Shown here: one piece after another, positions 1 to 13,700 of the stretch
Layout: each line of letters opens with the position of its first letter
How positions within the stretch are numbered: the stretch's first letter is position 1
From: Chelydra serpentina
Lineage: Eukaryota > Chordata > Testudines > Chelydridae
Direction: 5' to 3'
Assembly: GCA_037349315.1 (NCBI GenBank)
Contig: JBAIAC010000057.1
Coordinates: 11,935,501 to 11,999,500 of the forward strand
DNA: 64,000 bases
Position numbers and translations under genes: made by a program
Notes under the pieces: generated by a model
Told to the model about the DNA's origin: nothing
What the model saw: only the letters and a program-made list of their open reading frames with translations
Database searches by the model: none

Positions 1-274
1 TGATTTATACTGCTTTTATTTTGTGTATCACGCTTTGTGTCGCAGATTGTGTAAAACTCGTTCCACTTGTATTGCCCCCTGAATTTTCCCTATTTTTTTA
101 ACCTGTGTTTAGAAGAATCCCCTACATTTAAAAAACCCCTATTGCCGAAAATAAAACCCAAAGTTGAGTATCAGGGAGTCACCAGGGAGCCAGCTGTTAC
201 ACACGCCTGTTCTCTCTGCACCTCTCACGCTGGGGGAGGGAGCATTCGGAACGGAGCTCAGGAGAACCTGCTGC

Positions 275-560
275 CTTACAGAACATAGGAACTGCCAGGT
301 TGGGTCAGAGCCGTGGTCCATCCAGTCCAGTAGCCTGCCTGACAGTGGCCAGCACCTGATGTCTCAGAGGAAGGTGGAGTAGTAAGATGTGGGATAATTT
401 GCTTCCCATGGAAGTCCCTATGAGTTAGCAATTAGTGATCCATTGAAGGGTGAATTTATGCATCCCTTCTACAATGTTTTGTTGGCATTAACTATTTCAA
501 TCCTGGATGGTCTTGTTGTCCATAGAAGCATATTTAATGATATTGATGTCTCCTGGATGA
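275..560 (-). mobile_element. CR1-like LINE fragment (antisense)
   Basis: The stretch near 280-350 (wording like 'gaactgccaggttgggtcagagc', 'ccatccagtccagtagcctg', 'gacagtggccagcacctgatg') resembles the reverse complement of the 3' region of CR1 LINEs that is common in turtles and crocodilians. Similarity fades after about 560. It is 5'-truncated and decayed, with no reading frame left. The family is assigned from a recalled consensus. Confidence 0.55.
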
Positions 561-1772
561 TCCAGCATTCAATAGGATGGTGAAAGAATGTTCCCTGTAG
601 CGTTATGAAAGGTGTGCATTATTTGATTGGGTTTTTTTGTGCACACTCGTGGTCTGCCTGTGTGTCTGGTTATTGCTATTATTGATTATAACCGAGCCCC
701 CAAAACTGTGCATTAATTGAAGTGTTATTTGTAGCAATCAGAATGATCAGTCTGCCCCCGTCCCCACTCCCCTATCTATCTACCCCAATACAAAGAATAC
801 ATAATGTGTGTGTCTGCGTATATTCTGCACTCCTGTCTGTGGTATCAGAACAGCCCCTAGGGGGTGTTGTGAGACTTACTTGGTGACTGAAGCCCATTGA
901 GATCTTCAGATGAGAGGTGCAATGGGAGAGTACAGCAGTGTATTCCGCAGTTCCAGGCTGCCGCGGGGGGTGGTTATGTCTCACAGCAGCAGGGGAATGT
1001 GCCCTGGAGCCTGTGCTCCTGTGTCCTTTGCGGTGAAAAGTCAGGTGCATTCGAAACACTTGTAATTAAATGGAGCATTTGCATAGTGCTGAGCACGGTT
1101 CCAATTTGCAGATGAATTCTGGGCATTTGTTTCCAAGAGAGAAAAAAAATATCTCTCTGCCCCAAAGGTTTCCCTAATGCTCCGTGAATTTAATAAGTGT
1201 CTTGTGTACACGTGTACGGCATGGCGCTGCTGATTCAATTAACTTGTAAATCAAGTGGAAATAGTGTATTTGCACGGCGGGAACAGCACGTAAGGCGATC
1301 CCTGTCCCATGGCTGTGGAATTAGGTCTGAGCAAAAACGCTGCGAGAAAATTGCCCGTGGATGTTTGTTCGAAGGAAGATCTGAATTCCCTTCACCTGCA
1401 GCCACCTCCCGGGGATCATCAAACGCATTCAATGGCTGAGATGTTCATGGACACGATCAATGTTCGTGAAAAAGCAATTTTGACTGTGGGCCGAAGATTC
1501 AGTGTGGTACTAAGCACGTGCCTAGCTTTTAAACACCCGAAGCGTCCTATTGACTTTCAGTGCAGTTACTCAGGAGCTTAAAGTTAGGCACATGTTCAAG
1601 CCCCGTTCTGAATCAGGGCCTGGTATTCATTGAGATCCCGACTCTGAGTCCGCTTTCTCCAATCAGGCAACAGAATCACTTCCATGTGACCTCCGTATCC
1701 AATGGGAATTTGCCAACACACCTTGATTATCGAGTACCCACACAACCAGAGAGCTGGGAAACAGCTATGGGT

Positions 1773-1894
1773 AGGGTGACCAGACAGCAAGTGTGAAAAA
1801 TTGGGACAGGGGGTGGCGGGTAATAGGAGCCTATATAAGAAAAAGCCCCAAATATTGGGACTGTCCCTATAAAATCGGGACATCTGGTCACCCT
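1773..1894. mobile_element. Small TA-target MITE with terminal inverted repeats
   Basis: The element begins AGGGTGACCAGA and ends TCTGGTCACCCT, a 12-bp perfect terminal inverted repeat, with TA at both outer borders. Internally 'atcgggac'-type motifs recur in both orientations. Flanking 10-mers also match at 9 of 10 positions (1763-1772 and 1895-1904), so a longer target duplication is possible. It has no coding capacity. A second, truncated copy lies at 28665. It is probably a Tc1/mariner-like non-autonomous element, but the superfamily is uncertain. Confidence 0.65.
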
Positions 1895-3109
1895 AGCTGT
1901 GGGTGAGAATCAGTTGGAGAGTGATAGCAAATCATGGATAGAGTTGAGGGAATCCTGATCCACTCCCAGACAGAAGAGGAGGAAATGCATTGAAACAAAT
2001 GATCTGTAGCTAGACCCAAAAGCACAAGAAACTCACCAGGTTTTGTTAGGAAGCCGAATCTCTGGCCGAGGCTTGCAAAGCGTCCCGAGCTTAGTTCCCA
2101 GTGAGTCTTGGCAGAGTGTGAAACAGAGAAACTGTGAAAATGCCCATTCAGTGCAGAACTAGGAGATGCTCAAGGCTTTTAACTGAGGTCTTTCTCTTCC
2201 TAGTAGTTTGAACTCAAAATGGAACCCCAGGACAAGACGTTTATATGGCTCAAGCCCCTGTGAACCCAAACCACAGAGCTCAACAAAACAGCGAGCCATG
2301 GCCTTAATGGAGCGCACAACCAAAAAGCCTTTTTTCAAACAGGCAATTTCAGCAGGGCCCAGCTAATGGCCGTTAATAGTGTTTTTGGACTTTTCATCCG
2401 TGCTTTTCTTTCGGCAGCTCCGTCCCTGTGTGCGATGTGTAATTTTTTTTGTAAGTGGGTATAATTGCTCCCTCTGTCTCAAATTAGAGGGTGCATTTTG
2501 CAAGCATTAACGCCTGCAGCAGATGATACTCCTCATGGATTGTGATCTCTGCAAAGCAATTGCCTGTTCTGTCCTCCTTAATAAGCACCTTGGGTTGGGG
2601 AGAGAAAAAAGAAATCCATGCTAAATGAGTGACTATCGATCTTAGTGTCTTCACTTGTTGTTGCTGTTTGTGGGGGTGATTATTATTCTTATTGCTAATT
2701 AGATGGAATGGTGGTGCCATGCCGAAACTGCCAAAATGTTTGCAGATCAGATCTCAAGGCTTTTATCATACTGGGCGGAGCACAATCTCCCAGTTTGGGA
2801 GAGCGAAGAATACAAATGTAACCCACGCTAACATGGTGTGGCTCTCTGTCCGTCTCGAGTGGCTAGTGTATGCTTAGTATTTCATGAGTCTGCTCTTTCT
2901 TTTCACCTCGAGGAGGCGTCCCTTTAGCTCAGCCAAGTAGAGGTTCACGATTTTTAGGTCTAGAGTCCTCGGGTTCAAACCCAGCAGACAACTGATTCGT
3001 CTGTCGATCTCATAGTGTCTGTACTGGGCCATAGGTCGGTTTATGTACGTCTCCCAAGGCTGTACATTTTTCACACCCCGGAGTGTCGTACCCAAATGGA
3101 CCTAAATTT

Positions 3110-3560
3110 TAGGGCTGGTCTGCACTACAAAGTTAGGTCAACATAAGCTGCCTTGCGTTGACCTGCTGTGCATGTGTCTACACTAAACGTTGCCTCCCAG
3201 TGCTGTACGTCGACGTAGCAACACCACCTTCCAGAGCGATGTTGAGCCATGGTCGATGTACTGAGGGTGACGCAATGCGTGTGTAGACACTCGGTTAGCT
3301 ATGTTAACCCTAACAGTCCTCCAGCGGCTGTCCCACAAGGCCCGACACTGACTGCTGTGGCCACAACTGCGAACTCCCCTGCCCAGCAGTCATGGAGACC
3401 AGAGGTTCTCCGCCCACTCCCTTTAAAGCCGTGGGAATTTTTGAAATGCCTTTTCCTGATTGTCCAGCGTGGCGAGCACACCAGGCAGCTCCTCATTGTC
3501 GCGTGCATCTGCCCAGCCGACCACGCTGGCTACACTCTTCAGACACGCTCCGGCCTAGAG
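3110..3560. repeat. Turtle-type interspersed repeat ('gtctacact' class)
   Basis: The segment opens with 'gggctggtctgcactacaaa', continues with 'tgtgtctacactaaacg' and contains further 'tgtgtagacac' words in inverted orientation. Such paired 'gtctacact/agtgtagac' words are a hallmark of short DNA-transposon-like repeats common in turtle DNA. The boundaries are approximate and no target duplication was identified. Confidence 0.4.
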
Positions 3561-3849
3561 TAGACAGGCGATAGTGGCTCTCCTGGGTCTGTGGGGAGAA
3601 GAGGCTGTGCAGGCCCAGCTATGGACCAGCCGTAGAAATGTGACATCTACAAGCAGATCGCACTGGGGATGGAGGAGAAGGGGTACAACAGGGAACAGCA
3701 GCAACACCGCGTGCCGTACTTTGGGAGACCCCTGCCACCACCCACACTAGAGATACTGCCGAGGCGCCTGAGTCCCAGGCCCCGGGCGTGAACAGCGAGG
3801 AGGCGGGGGAGGAAGAAGAGGGGGAGGAAGGGGGTTTTGTAGGACCTAC

Positions 3850-4015
3850 CAAAACCATTATCCAAAGATCTTGAGCACTTTAGAAACATACGTTACCTGT
3901 GTGTCTTGCAAGGGGCAATTATCTCCATTTTACTGATGGTCAAATGGAGGCACTCGGATGTTAAGTGATTTGCCCAAGGTCACGCAGCAGCTCAGTTGCA
4001 AAGCTGGCGGAGGTT
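3850..4015 (-). repeat. MIR-like SINE fragment (antisense)
   Basis: The core words 'ctccattttactgatggtcaa', 'ggaggcactcgg' and 'gatttgcccaaggtcacgcagc' match the antisense of the MIR core and tail ('...cagatggggaaactgaggcac...cttgcccaaggtcac'). It is diverged, has no coding content and lies inside the intron. Confidence 0.6.
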
Positions 4016-4602
4016 GCAGTGATGTCACAAAGCCTGTCTATACCCATGGGCATGGGGGGGGCAAGCTGAGGGCTCTTGTAACCCCCGGTTTCCAGAGGCT
4101 GCTGAGCGAGCCCTGCCCGCGTGCCACAGTCACCACGGAGCGTTCTAGCTGGGGAACGCCGGGGGCTGCATCCTCAGCTGGGGTAACTTGGTGCGGCTCC
4201 AGTAAAGTCAATGGAGCTTTGCTGCCTTCCACCAGCTGAGGATCTGGCCCTTTCTGTTACAAACTCCCCGCGGCTGATATTTTCTTACCAGCTGGACGGG
4301 GGTCAACATGCCTGGGGGTTGTCGGCAATCCCCTAAGAGCCGGCAATCAACCTAAGCCCTGTCCGGGCTAGGAGCTGCACCGGTGCGGTGCGGCGCTAAG
4401 ATCTGCGTAAGGTGTGTGAGTCCGATTGCTGAATCTCCGGGGTCTGTGCCGTGCCCCCGGCATTGTCTGAAAGGCGGGTGGGGTTTCACTGGGGGCGGGG
4501 CATAATGATGCAGACGGCGTTCTCGTTTGCTGTTAACTCCTCTTTGACCAGCAGCGCCTGCAGAATTTCATCGGTCCTTCGTTCTTCTCTTTGTTTCACT
4601 AG

Positions 4603-4712
4603 TCCCCGGAGGCATCGCCTCAGAGTCACTCACCTTCACCCCCTTGGAGGACATGATCTTCCTGAAATGGGAAGAGCCACTGGAGGCCAACGGGCTGATC
4701 ACCCAGTATGAG
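4603..4712 (+). CDS. PTPRU: PTPRU exon A: first part of an FN3 repeat (third by recall of the human protein)
   Basis: This exon is 110 bp. The acceptor is '...tttcactag' ending at 4602 and the donor is 'gtaggt' starting at 4713. Its first two bases complete a codon split by the previous intron, then 36 whole codons follow, ending phase 0. The peptide includes [17 protein letters not shown] and NGLITQYE, the A to C strands of an FN3 fold with the conserved Trp. It joins in frame to exon B. As recalled, it is nearly identical to mammalian PTPRU. Confidence 0.93.
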
Positions 4713-7700
4713 GTAGGTTCCACGGCATTGTTCAGCGCTAAGGGAGAAGCACATGGGGCCGGGGTGATGGAGACAAGGATACGTTCTAAGAGAATCCTCT
4801 GAAATGTCTGTAATCCTGTTACCACAATCTACAGTCCTGGAACTAAGACTTGAAAAGTTACCAGTTACCTCGTACAAAGAATAATAAAAATTACACCATT
4901 TGGCTCTCATATAGCCAGGAGTATGCAAGGTCTTATCTTACCTCTGCCACTGATTCACTGTATGGCCTTGGTTGAGTCACTTAGGTCCCAAAGTGGCCTG
5001 TAATTTTGAGTGCCTCCATTTTGGACACCCAGGGCCTGACTTTCAGAGGGCCTGATTGCCTGCAGCTGCCGTTGGCTTCACCCGGAGTTGCATGTGCTTG
5101 GCACCACTGAAAATCCGACCTAGCTCCTCTCTGCAGTTGGGCATCCAAACGCAGAAGCGCCCAACATGAGAGTCCACCCTTGAAAATTTGCCATTAGCCC
5201 TCCCTGCGTCTCCATGTCCCCAGGGGACAGTACCAGCTACTTCCCAAGCCAGCAGTGAGGATTAATCCATTAAGTGTTCGTACAGTACTTTGAGAATGCA
5301 AAGCACCATTTAAGTTCTGGGTAGCATTAGCACCCAGGCTGCTGCGTTTCACAGGCACTGGGACATCTGGCAACCCGTCCGGTCCACTCCCAGCACGTTA
5401 GGCAACACAGGAGCGGTTGGTAGAGTTTGTTCCTTTCTCAGCAAGGCGTTGAGGAGAAACTTTCTTTGGGCGTCTCTTTCTGCTCGGTTCAGTGCAGAGA
5501 GAAAATGGCACATTGTGGCCGGTGTGTTTCTCGAATGGGGACGCTCGCGGGTGGGCCCCTCTACGTCTCCCAAACGCAGTCAGGCAAGACTTCCTCTTAT
5601 CTCCTTGCTTTTCAGCCTTTGCGCCGGCCTCGCCGGCATCAACAAAATTATTAGAGCGCGGAAACAGACAAATGAAAAGCTGATGCCTATCTACGTTCCC
5701 CTTGCTGCAGCTGCGTGGGGAAACGATGGAGGCTCAGCTTTTCATTCTGGGGAGATTAAGGGTTACTGCGTTGTTATTGCTACCTTCGAGTCCTTGCTTT
5801 TTATCCTCTTTACAATGGGGTCTCTGTCTCTCTCTGTGTCCTTCTTTGCCCCTGTAATCACCTTGCAATGGCTTTTCACCCGGAGCCCCCACGTGTGACT
5901 TTTAGCCGCAAAAGGACAGTCCTGGTTTCTGAAGGGAACTCCTTAGACACCGCGGGGGGTGTGGGGGCGGCTGCTGGATGGGTCTGTGGCACAGTGGGTT
6001 AGTGCACCAACCTGGGGGGTTGGAGAAGAGGGTTCAAATCTGCTGTCAGGTCTGAGGTTAAAAATAAATCTGTTGGGTGATAGCTGAGCTTGGTTCCTGG
6101 CAGGCTGTTTCTGATCAAGAGAAGGCCCTTGGGGGGCCCGAGCTGGAATGTCAGAGGGCCGCAGGGTAGGAATGAGGGGGTGTTGGCAGGGCTGCATGTG
6201 GGGTCTCAGGGTGTCATAGCAGAGGGTGCCAGCGGTTTCTTGCACAATCTCGGGTCTGTCTAGTGCTCCCAGCTGGTCACTTTCTCGAGTTCAAATTCAA
6301 CGCCAAGCTTGTTTTAGGGATAGATGGGTGAGGCCTCTTTCTATATTTAAAAAACCCAAAGCAGCCCCGCACTGCTCCCAGGTCTGAGTTCCGTGCCGGG
6401 GCACTCTGCTCACGGGACCAGATCTGCATCCCCCACATAAACACCCTGCTGCACGACCCCCTCAGACCGACCTCCTGCTCTCCCCTCCCCATGTAAATCC
6501 GCTCCCCCCACGAGCCCATTCCTCCCATTTGCGATGGCAGCCAGGCGGCTGTCTCATGGTCTCTCGTGTTCTCCTAGATCAGCTACCAGAGCATCGAGTC
6601 TTCAGACCCAGCCGTCAACGTGCCCGGCCCCCGCCGCACCGTCTCCAAGCTCCGCAACGAGACCTACCACGTCTTCTCCAACCTGCACCCAGGCACCACC
6701 TACCTGTTCTCTGTGCGGGCGCGCACGGGCAAGGGTTTCGGCCAGACCGCGCTGACCGAGATCACCACCAACATCTCCGGTAGGCTATCGAGACGCCGGC
6801 TATTGGAGAGGAGGGAAAAGTGGTTTGTTCTTTCCGTGGCTGTATCTATGCCAGCATGTGAGCCCAAACGCCCAACCCACTGTGGGCACGACAGAGCCTT
6901 GGCACGGGCAGGGGCGGTAGCCCTGGTGACATGGCCAGACCCCAGGAAATCAGCCTCCCTGAGGTTCTCCTTGCAGTATCAGCTGGATCTTTCTTTGCTT
7001 CCTGTCCTCCCGCTTCTCTCCTGGCCCTTTTTCCACTTCCCAGAGTAACCACTGATTCATTGTTTTCCTTACATGGCAATCAGATTCCCCGCTGGTCCAG
7101 GCGGTAAAGCCCCCATTAAGTTAAACAGTGCGGGGGCAGGTTCTGTCTAAGTTCCAACTCTGCGCCGCAACGTGCAAACCAGCAGGTGGACACCAGGGCG
7201 CGGGAGCTCGCCGCTGCGTGCACTGTTTAGCACGCGCGCTTTGGGAAATGCGACGCTCCGTGCCGGGGAAAGACGGGAGTCTGTTTCTTCCTGAGACGGG
7301 CGCAGCTTGGCGAGTGGCAATGCCCGCTTCCTGCCTCCAGCCTGAGCTGCAGGGACCAGCCACAGGGAGAAAAGCGAGTTCACGGCTATGCCGCCTACCA
7401 CGGCTATGCAGTTCTCAGCCTCGGCTCGGCCTGCCAACAAGCTGGCCAGTCAGTGCTGTGACTAGCTCTCTGCTAAGAACTAGACGGAGCCCACTGCCTC
7501 ACTTCACCCACGCCACCAGCAGCTCTCGGCCAATGCCCAGTGCCCCTCTGGCTTGGATTTGAACTGGTGACCTGCCGCACAAAGGGAAATGCCTCCGTCT
7601 CCTCTTCTGAGCACCCCGTCCTGCCTGTCCACAGCACCCTCAATGAACCCTCTTCCCCCAGACCCCGTGCACTGGCAGCCGCTTCCCCGCCGGGCTAATA

Positions 7701-10700
7701 CCCGATCCAACGGGAATCCGCACAGCCCTTCCAGGAGGCAAGAGAGCGACGTCAGAAGCCAGGCTGCTCCGTGACAGTCAGGATGGGCGTCAGCCCTAGC
7801 TGGAGACTGACAGCGCACAGTCGGGGTCTCTTCGCGCCCGCCTCCCCTGTCTACCGCTGAGCTTACACAGTTAAATTCGCCTTCCCTGGAAATGGATTCT
7901 TCATGCTCCGAAGATCCCCGCCCCCTTCCCCCCCGGCTGCCCTGCAGTCAGAATTCAAATGGAAAACAGCGTGCGTTACATTTTACAGCCCTGCTGGATC
8001 ATTTAGTTGCATGGCCGTCCCCGAGCCGCCTTGTTTACATTACACCAGCCCCGAGCTGGGGTGCTAGTGGAACACATTTCCGAACTCGCTGGAGCGGCCT
8101 TGATGGGATCCATTAGCCGGAGGTGGGCTGCAGAAGGAGAAATGGAACGCTGCTGCTGGCCTCGCAGCTCTCGGGGAAACGATATTATTTGCCAGAGTGA
8201 GAAGCGGTGTCTGAGGGGGAAGAGATAAGAGTCCCAGTCTGTGCTGTGCATCGTGTTAGATGGTGCATGGTCTTCAGCTCTGCCGCGGCCCAGCATTCAG
8301 ACAGCTTCCCTGCGCCCAGGACAGGCTTTTATAGAGGGGGTAAGGGAGAGATTGGCACCGACGTTCCTGCGACGAGCTGGAGAGGCAGGTGGCATATAAC
8401 CGTGTCACATGCCTGTGACCACATCCCCTGCTCACCCTCCTCACCGGGACTTCGGCTCCGATTCCACCCTCCTGAACAGCTTCAGACAAAGTGAGCTGGC
8501 CCTTTAAGGGGGGGGGGGGCGCTCAGCTCACCCTGTGCCAGGCTCGGCTCACCTTCCCAGGTAAAGGTAGTGCCAGGGTCACGTGGTAGCAGACTGGGAC
8601 TCAGAGCCAAGCCTGCTGGGATATAAAGGGCAGGCTGAGTGCAGGGAGATTCTCCTTGGTTCCCAGGCTGGGGGCCTGAGAGGGCAGCCCTGCAGGGAGC
8701 CAGTCTATTGGGGGACAGCTCCAGCAGAAGGGAGTAGAGGGACTTGCCTTATCCCCCAGGCAGGGGGCTGGGGAGTGAGACCCGCAGGGAGTGGATAGGC
8801 TGCTGCAGGAGACCCCGGCTCGGGAGAGGACGTGGTCTGTTGGTGCAGCTTATCTTAAACTGGCTTATTTGGGAGAAATACAATTTCAGTCCCTGGAGAA
8901 AAGAGGCTGAGATCCTGAGAGTTCTTTGATGCACTGGCTGGTGAACAATGGCTGGTAGGAAACTCAAACCACTGGCCCCAGAGAGGTTTCTTCCTCCGCT
9001 TCTCCTCAAATGTGGGATTCCACCCCCTTTGCTGTCCCTGCAGGAGGCCTGGGTCAGGCAGCATTTAGTCCAACAACAGTTTTTCTGGGCCGCGTTAAAG
9101 TGCGGTAGTTTTAGTCTTGTCCTGCTGGCCAAGGGGAGTGAGGTCGCCATTAGCCAAAGGCGTCGGGCACGTGCTTGGAGAACTGCAATGGGAGATGTTA
9201 GAGTCGGGATGTTTTTATACCTGGACAAGCTATTGGAGGCGTTTTCCCACGCCTTCGTTCCTGCCCTCTGAGCTCCGCACAGTTGCACTCCTGGGCTGGC
9301 ATTTTCACAAGACCTTTGCTCCCGGAAGCTCCCGTTGGGGCCAGATTGTCAGACCAGTTCAGCACCTGGTGGGCACCCGACTCACTGAAACTCTGGCTGC
9401 TTGGTTAGCTACCTGAATGGGAGATGCGCTCTTAAAAATCCCATCCCACCCGTGGGAGCTGAGCTGTCAGTTCCAGCCAGGGTGAGTAAGGCTCTTGGCT
9501 TTACATGCCAAGGGGCAGAAGAAACGGGCCCAATAAGACTTTTCCCAAAGTTATTTTTTTTGGGTAGTAGCAGACACAGCACCTCCAGTGTCCCCCAGGT
9601 CTTGGGGTGGCAGGAAGGTTTTATCTCCACTTGTTTGCAAAGATCTAATCTCCTTTCTGTGGCTGCAGCCTTGTGGTGCTGCTTGATCACACACCCCTGA
9701 GCCTCTCTGGCGTTCCAGCCGTACAGGGCAGGGATGGCCGGGAGACGCTGCTGATCTTGATGGCTGACGGCTCCTGCCAGTGGGCCAAACCCAGGTGTCC
9801 ATACTGGTTCTGTCACATCCCTCAGCAGCTCTTGTTGCCAGTGAGCGTGAGGTAGTGACGCCCCTGAGCGTGGGTGGGCGGCCCCTCCTTTGGGCTTGCT
9901 CCTTCTTCCTCCGAAAGGCCCCAGAGAATGATGCCGGGGAACTGCTGCTCCTCCACCCCGCAGGCCCTGGTATGCACCATCCCTCAAGAATACGTCTTGC
10001 TACCCCCTCCCGTTCTGTGTTCATGGAACGCCTCTCGGGGCGCAGGCCCTGGGAACCGCTTGGATCAGATAGCCACTGGCCGCCTCACCTCTGTGACGTC
10101 AGCCCGTCGGCTACCTGAGAAAAGCTCGGCATGGAGTTTCTGGGCCGAATTCCATCTCTGCCAAAGGGCGTGGGCCGAACCTTCCCGGCGCTGTTATCTG
10201 CCTCACCCCGAGGCATGTACGGGAGTGGTGCCGCTCGTCCATGGAGCTGTCTTCTGCCGGCGCTGGAGCCGGTTGTGTCTACCCATGCCTGGCACTCGCA
10301 TGGTTTCCCTTCCCTGGAGTATCAGCTGCTCAAGGCCCACGAGGATGGGTTTGTGCCACCGCTGGGGGGCTGAGTCACTAGGACTTGTACACAGCTACCC
10401 CGTGGCCCAGCCAGTGGAATACAAGGATTTTGTGTAACCAGGCACCTTCTGAGAGGATCTGCAACAGCCCTAGCCAACTCTGCTGGGGGAGGCTGGAGCC
10501 CCCGAGGAGAAACAAGTTTGTATCTTCTGGATGATCCCATAACACAACCGCACTTGCTGCGGGGAGATTACAGCAATGAAACAACCACTGTCTCTGAGTT
10601 CGAAATGCACAATCGAGGGATTAATTGGGCATCATTAACAAGCCATGCAGTCCTTAGGGCTGTTTGCTAAGTCTGTGGGGTAACTGCTAACAGCTCTGAA

Positions 10701-13700
10701 TGGGTTGAGATGTTTCCTAATGGGGGCACGGGAATTGCAAACCAGGGTCACCTGCAGACAGCGGGAGGAGGACAGGGGGTGGGGGGAAGGAGCGGTTTAT
10801 TGTGTCAGCCGGAGGATGTCACTGGGAAATGCAAAACCTACTTGGATGCATTTCCGCTCCACGCAGTAGTGCAAGTTAATGATGAGTGCCTCACATCTGA
10901 GTGCCTTTCATCCCAAAGGACCCCGACATGCCTCGCATGCTCTGGATCCATGGCAACCCCCCCTCCCCAGTCTCTGAAATGCTGCCATCCCTGGGCTGGA
11001 ACAAGGCCACTGTGTCAGTAGCACACAGCAGCATGGCAGTTGAGGACAGGAAGCAAAGAAGACTATGGTACTTGGGAGGAAGAAGAGAGGTAGAACATAA
11101 CTGGCTGAGCCGGAATTTTGCCAGGACACGCCGGTTAACGCCCTAGCTTGCGCAAAGCACTATGGGATTTTCGTGAACACGAGCTCTCATGACCTTGTTT
11201 TTTTTCTTGCCTCATCCAAAAGACAGCACCTGCTTCCGAGTACCGCACGGGGGGATTGGCTCAATACTCGATGAGTCGGAAAGCACCCCCTGCTGCCTGG
11301 ATCACCACCACCACTGCCTGAGCAACCTTTCCATCAGCTCCCATCCATGTCCTGACCCGGCCCCATCTTCCTCGGCTGTCATCACGCCTGCATTTCACCT
11401 CATGCATTTAACAGCATCGCCAGCCCGAAGCGTTCAGAACGCGTGACTCTGGCCTCCGAAATCAAGCAATGACTTGAGATTTTAACCGGTGATAATATTG
11501 GGTTCCTTGTTGCCTTCTGGTTGCTGGGCCGAGGGGGTCGCATTTTACAGCTTTTCTCCATAGCCAGGCGGGCTAGAAATGTTATTTTTTAATTGAAAGC
11601 TGCGATTCTCTTATTACCCCCTGATGCCAAGAGATGGGGATTTAGGAAAGACACCGGCTGTCATGGGACTCGTCATAGAATCACCGGAGTTGGCAACACG
11701 GATCGAGACTTTAAACCCCATTATTCTTAATGTTCTCCGCTGCCACGAACATTATTATCCCCGTGACATCCCCCGTGACAGGTCACTGGGTGTCTGAGGT
11801 TATTATCTACACTAAGTCCAGGCTCTGACTTCGTCTTGAGTCCAAGCCCCGCTTCCATCCACACACAAATCAGTCTGACTCGGGTCTGCAAGCTCGCAGG
11901 ACCTGGGTCCTAGGAGCCTGCTGGGGGTGGAAGCTCAGGGAATGCTGGGATCTCCGGTGTTGGTTTAGCCCAGTATAGAGATGTGGGGAGAGGGGGTACC
12001 TGGATGAGCCTTGGGTTATGAACCTCCCCACCGTCCCGGGGGGTTAGTTCGTGAGGTTCCAGGCTCACCTCTGTTACTGTGGAAGGAAACGGTAGGTATT
12101 TGGACATATCTCCAGACTGGCTCATGCACATCGACTGGCCTTTGCTCTAAGCCAGTCAGCGGGCAGCTGGGCTGTAGTGACAGCCCAGGCTATAACTGGC
12201 ACTCATACAGCCGCTTTCATCAACAGGAAAATGAATTTCACCTCGCGTCTCCCCAGAGAGGCGAGCCATTTTACAGATGGAGAAACTGAGGCACGGTGCT
12301 TTTAAATGACTTCCCTGCAGTCCAACAATGAATTGGTGACCGAGGTCGGAATAGAACCCAGGAGTCCTGACTCCGAGGGCCATCCTCCGAGTGCAAGCAT
12401 AATACTGCTTTGTTTAGTTGCTGTGGGCTCAGGAAGAACCCTCAGAGACTTCAGCAAGGGGGACTGCAGGGCTGAACCCTAAACCCTTCGGCGAGGTACA
12501 CCTCAAGTCCATGGAATGGAATCCTGACTCAAGATCAGGATGTCCTGCTTTGAAACAAACTTCTTGGCTTCGCTTGGACCTCTGTGGGTCAAGGCAGGAG
12601 CCAGTTTCTCCCCCAGGACAGAGTTCTGTTCCAGGGACATTACTGTGTAATTAACATCGTTCACTTGCAAAGGTTCCAGACCTCAGACTGGAGTTGGGCT
12701 GCTGCAATTCTGATATTCTGTTTCTGTGATTAGTACTGGGAGGGGAATTGGCGTCACGAGGAGCGCAGGGGATGGGAGTCAGGACTCCTGGAGGCTATTC
12801 CTGGCTTGGTCACTGACTCCCTGTACTTGTGATCTGATCTTGGGCAAAGCCATTAGCGGCTCCGTGCCTCGGTTTCCCCATGTGTAGACTAATGATCCTC
12901 TGCACAGGAGGGCGGGAAACTCAGCCAGTAAAGTGCTTTGAAATCCTCAGCTGAAAGTGGGCAAAAATATCATTCATAAAATCCAACAGGAAACCGACGG
13001 CTGGTACTGCTTAGCCGACAACCACCTAATGCCAGACTGGCCTTTCCGGTAGCCTCTCCCTAGTACGGCCCTTGTGCCGGCCCCCTTGGGATGGTACCTC
13101 ACTGCATGCGTGTTCAGAAATAGTCATCCCTGCTTCTGCTTCCATTCCAGCTCCCAGCTTCGACTACGGGGACATGCCGTCGCCTCTGGGCGAGTCGGAG
13201 AGCACCATCACGGTGCTGCTGAGGCCGGCGCAGGGCAGAGGGGCCCCCATCAGGTAGGGGTCCACCCAGAGGACTCTCAGACTCTTAGATGCAAGGAACT
13301 GCATTCCCTGTGTGTGAGCTGTGTGCGTGCCCTCGGTCCTGACGCTGAGAGAAGGCACCGCGACCACGCGAGCGAGCACAGAGCCCTAAAGCGAAGCAAT
13401 CTCCTTTCTTCCCTTTCTAGCTTCCTTTTTCTTTCTTTTATATGAAGTCCCTATAAAGTCCTGTGGCAACTGGTAGCCTTTTCTTTTGCTGGGGGATTCA
13501 TGGACTCTTAAAGACCACTTTGCCACCTCACCATATTAGCACGAGGCATGCGTGAGTCTGTGAATGACTGGCAATCTTTTCAGCACCTGGCCATATATAA
13601 ACAGGTGTCACCTTGACAAGCAGGGCGGATTAATCGAGGTGGGCTGTCCCGTGGCCACCTGGCTCGGGCTGAGAGCTCTGTTGTGTACTATTCTCGGCTC

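Larger units (their letters stand above)
1..4602 (+). other. PTPRU intron, left part
   Basis: This is intronic sequence upstream of the first visible exon, and no exon of the earlier ectodomain was recognised in it. It contains an antisense CR1-like fragment near 275-560, a short TA-target MITE at 1773-1894, a turtle-type repeat beginning 'gggctggtctgcactac' near 3110, and a MIR-like piece near 3850-4015. The remainder is unremarkable. ORFs in it are short and show no domain. Confidence 0.8.
6780..13150 (+). other. PTPRU intron between exons B and C
   Basis: This is a 6.4-kb intron. It contains a roughly 92-bp imperfect duplication around 8640-8830 and MIR-like pieces near 12140-12390 and 12760-12960. 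A run of G lies near 8508-8519. Open frames here (for example 9409-9987 on the minus strand) have no domain signal. No exon was recognised. Confidence 0.75.

Noticed and set aside
5449..5898. 149-codon + strand open frame
   Set aside because: It lies inside the intron between exons A and B, and shows no domain, no splice-consistent relation to PTPRU and no codon pattern of a gene.
9409..9987. 192-codon - strand open frame
   Set aside because: It is intronic, of mixed composition, overlaps another open frame on the same strand, and has no recognisable motif.
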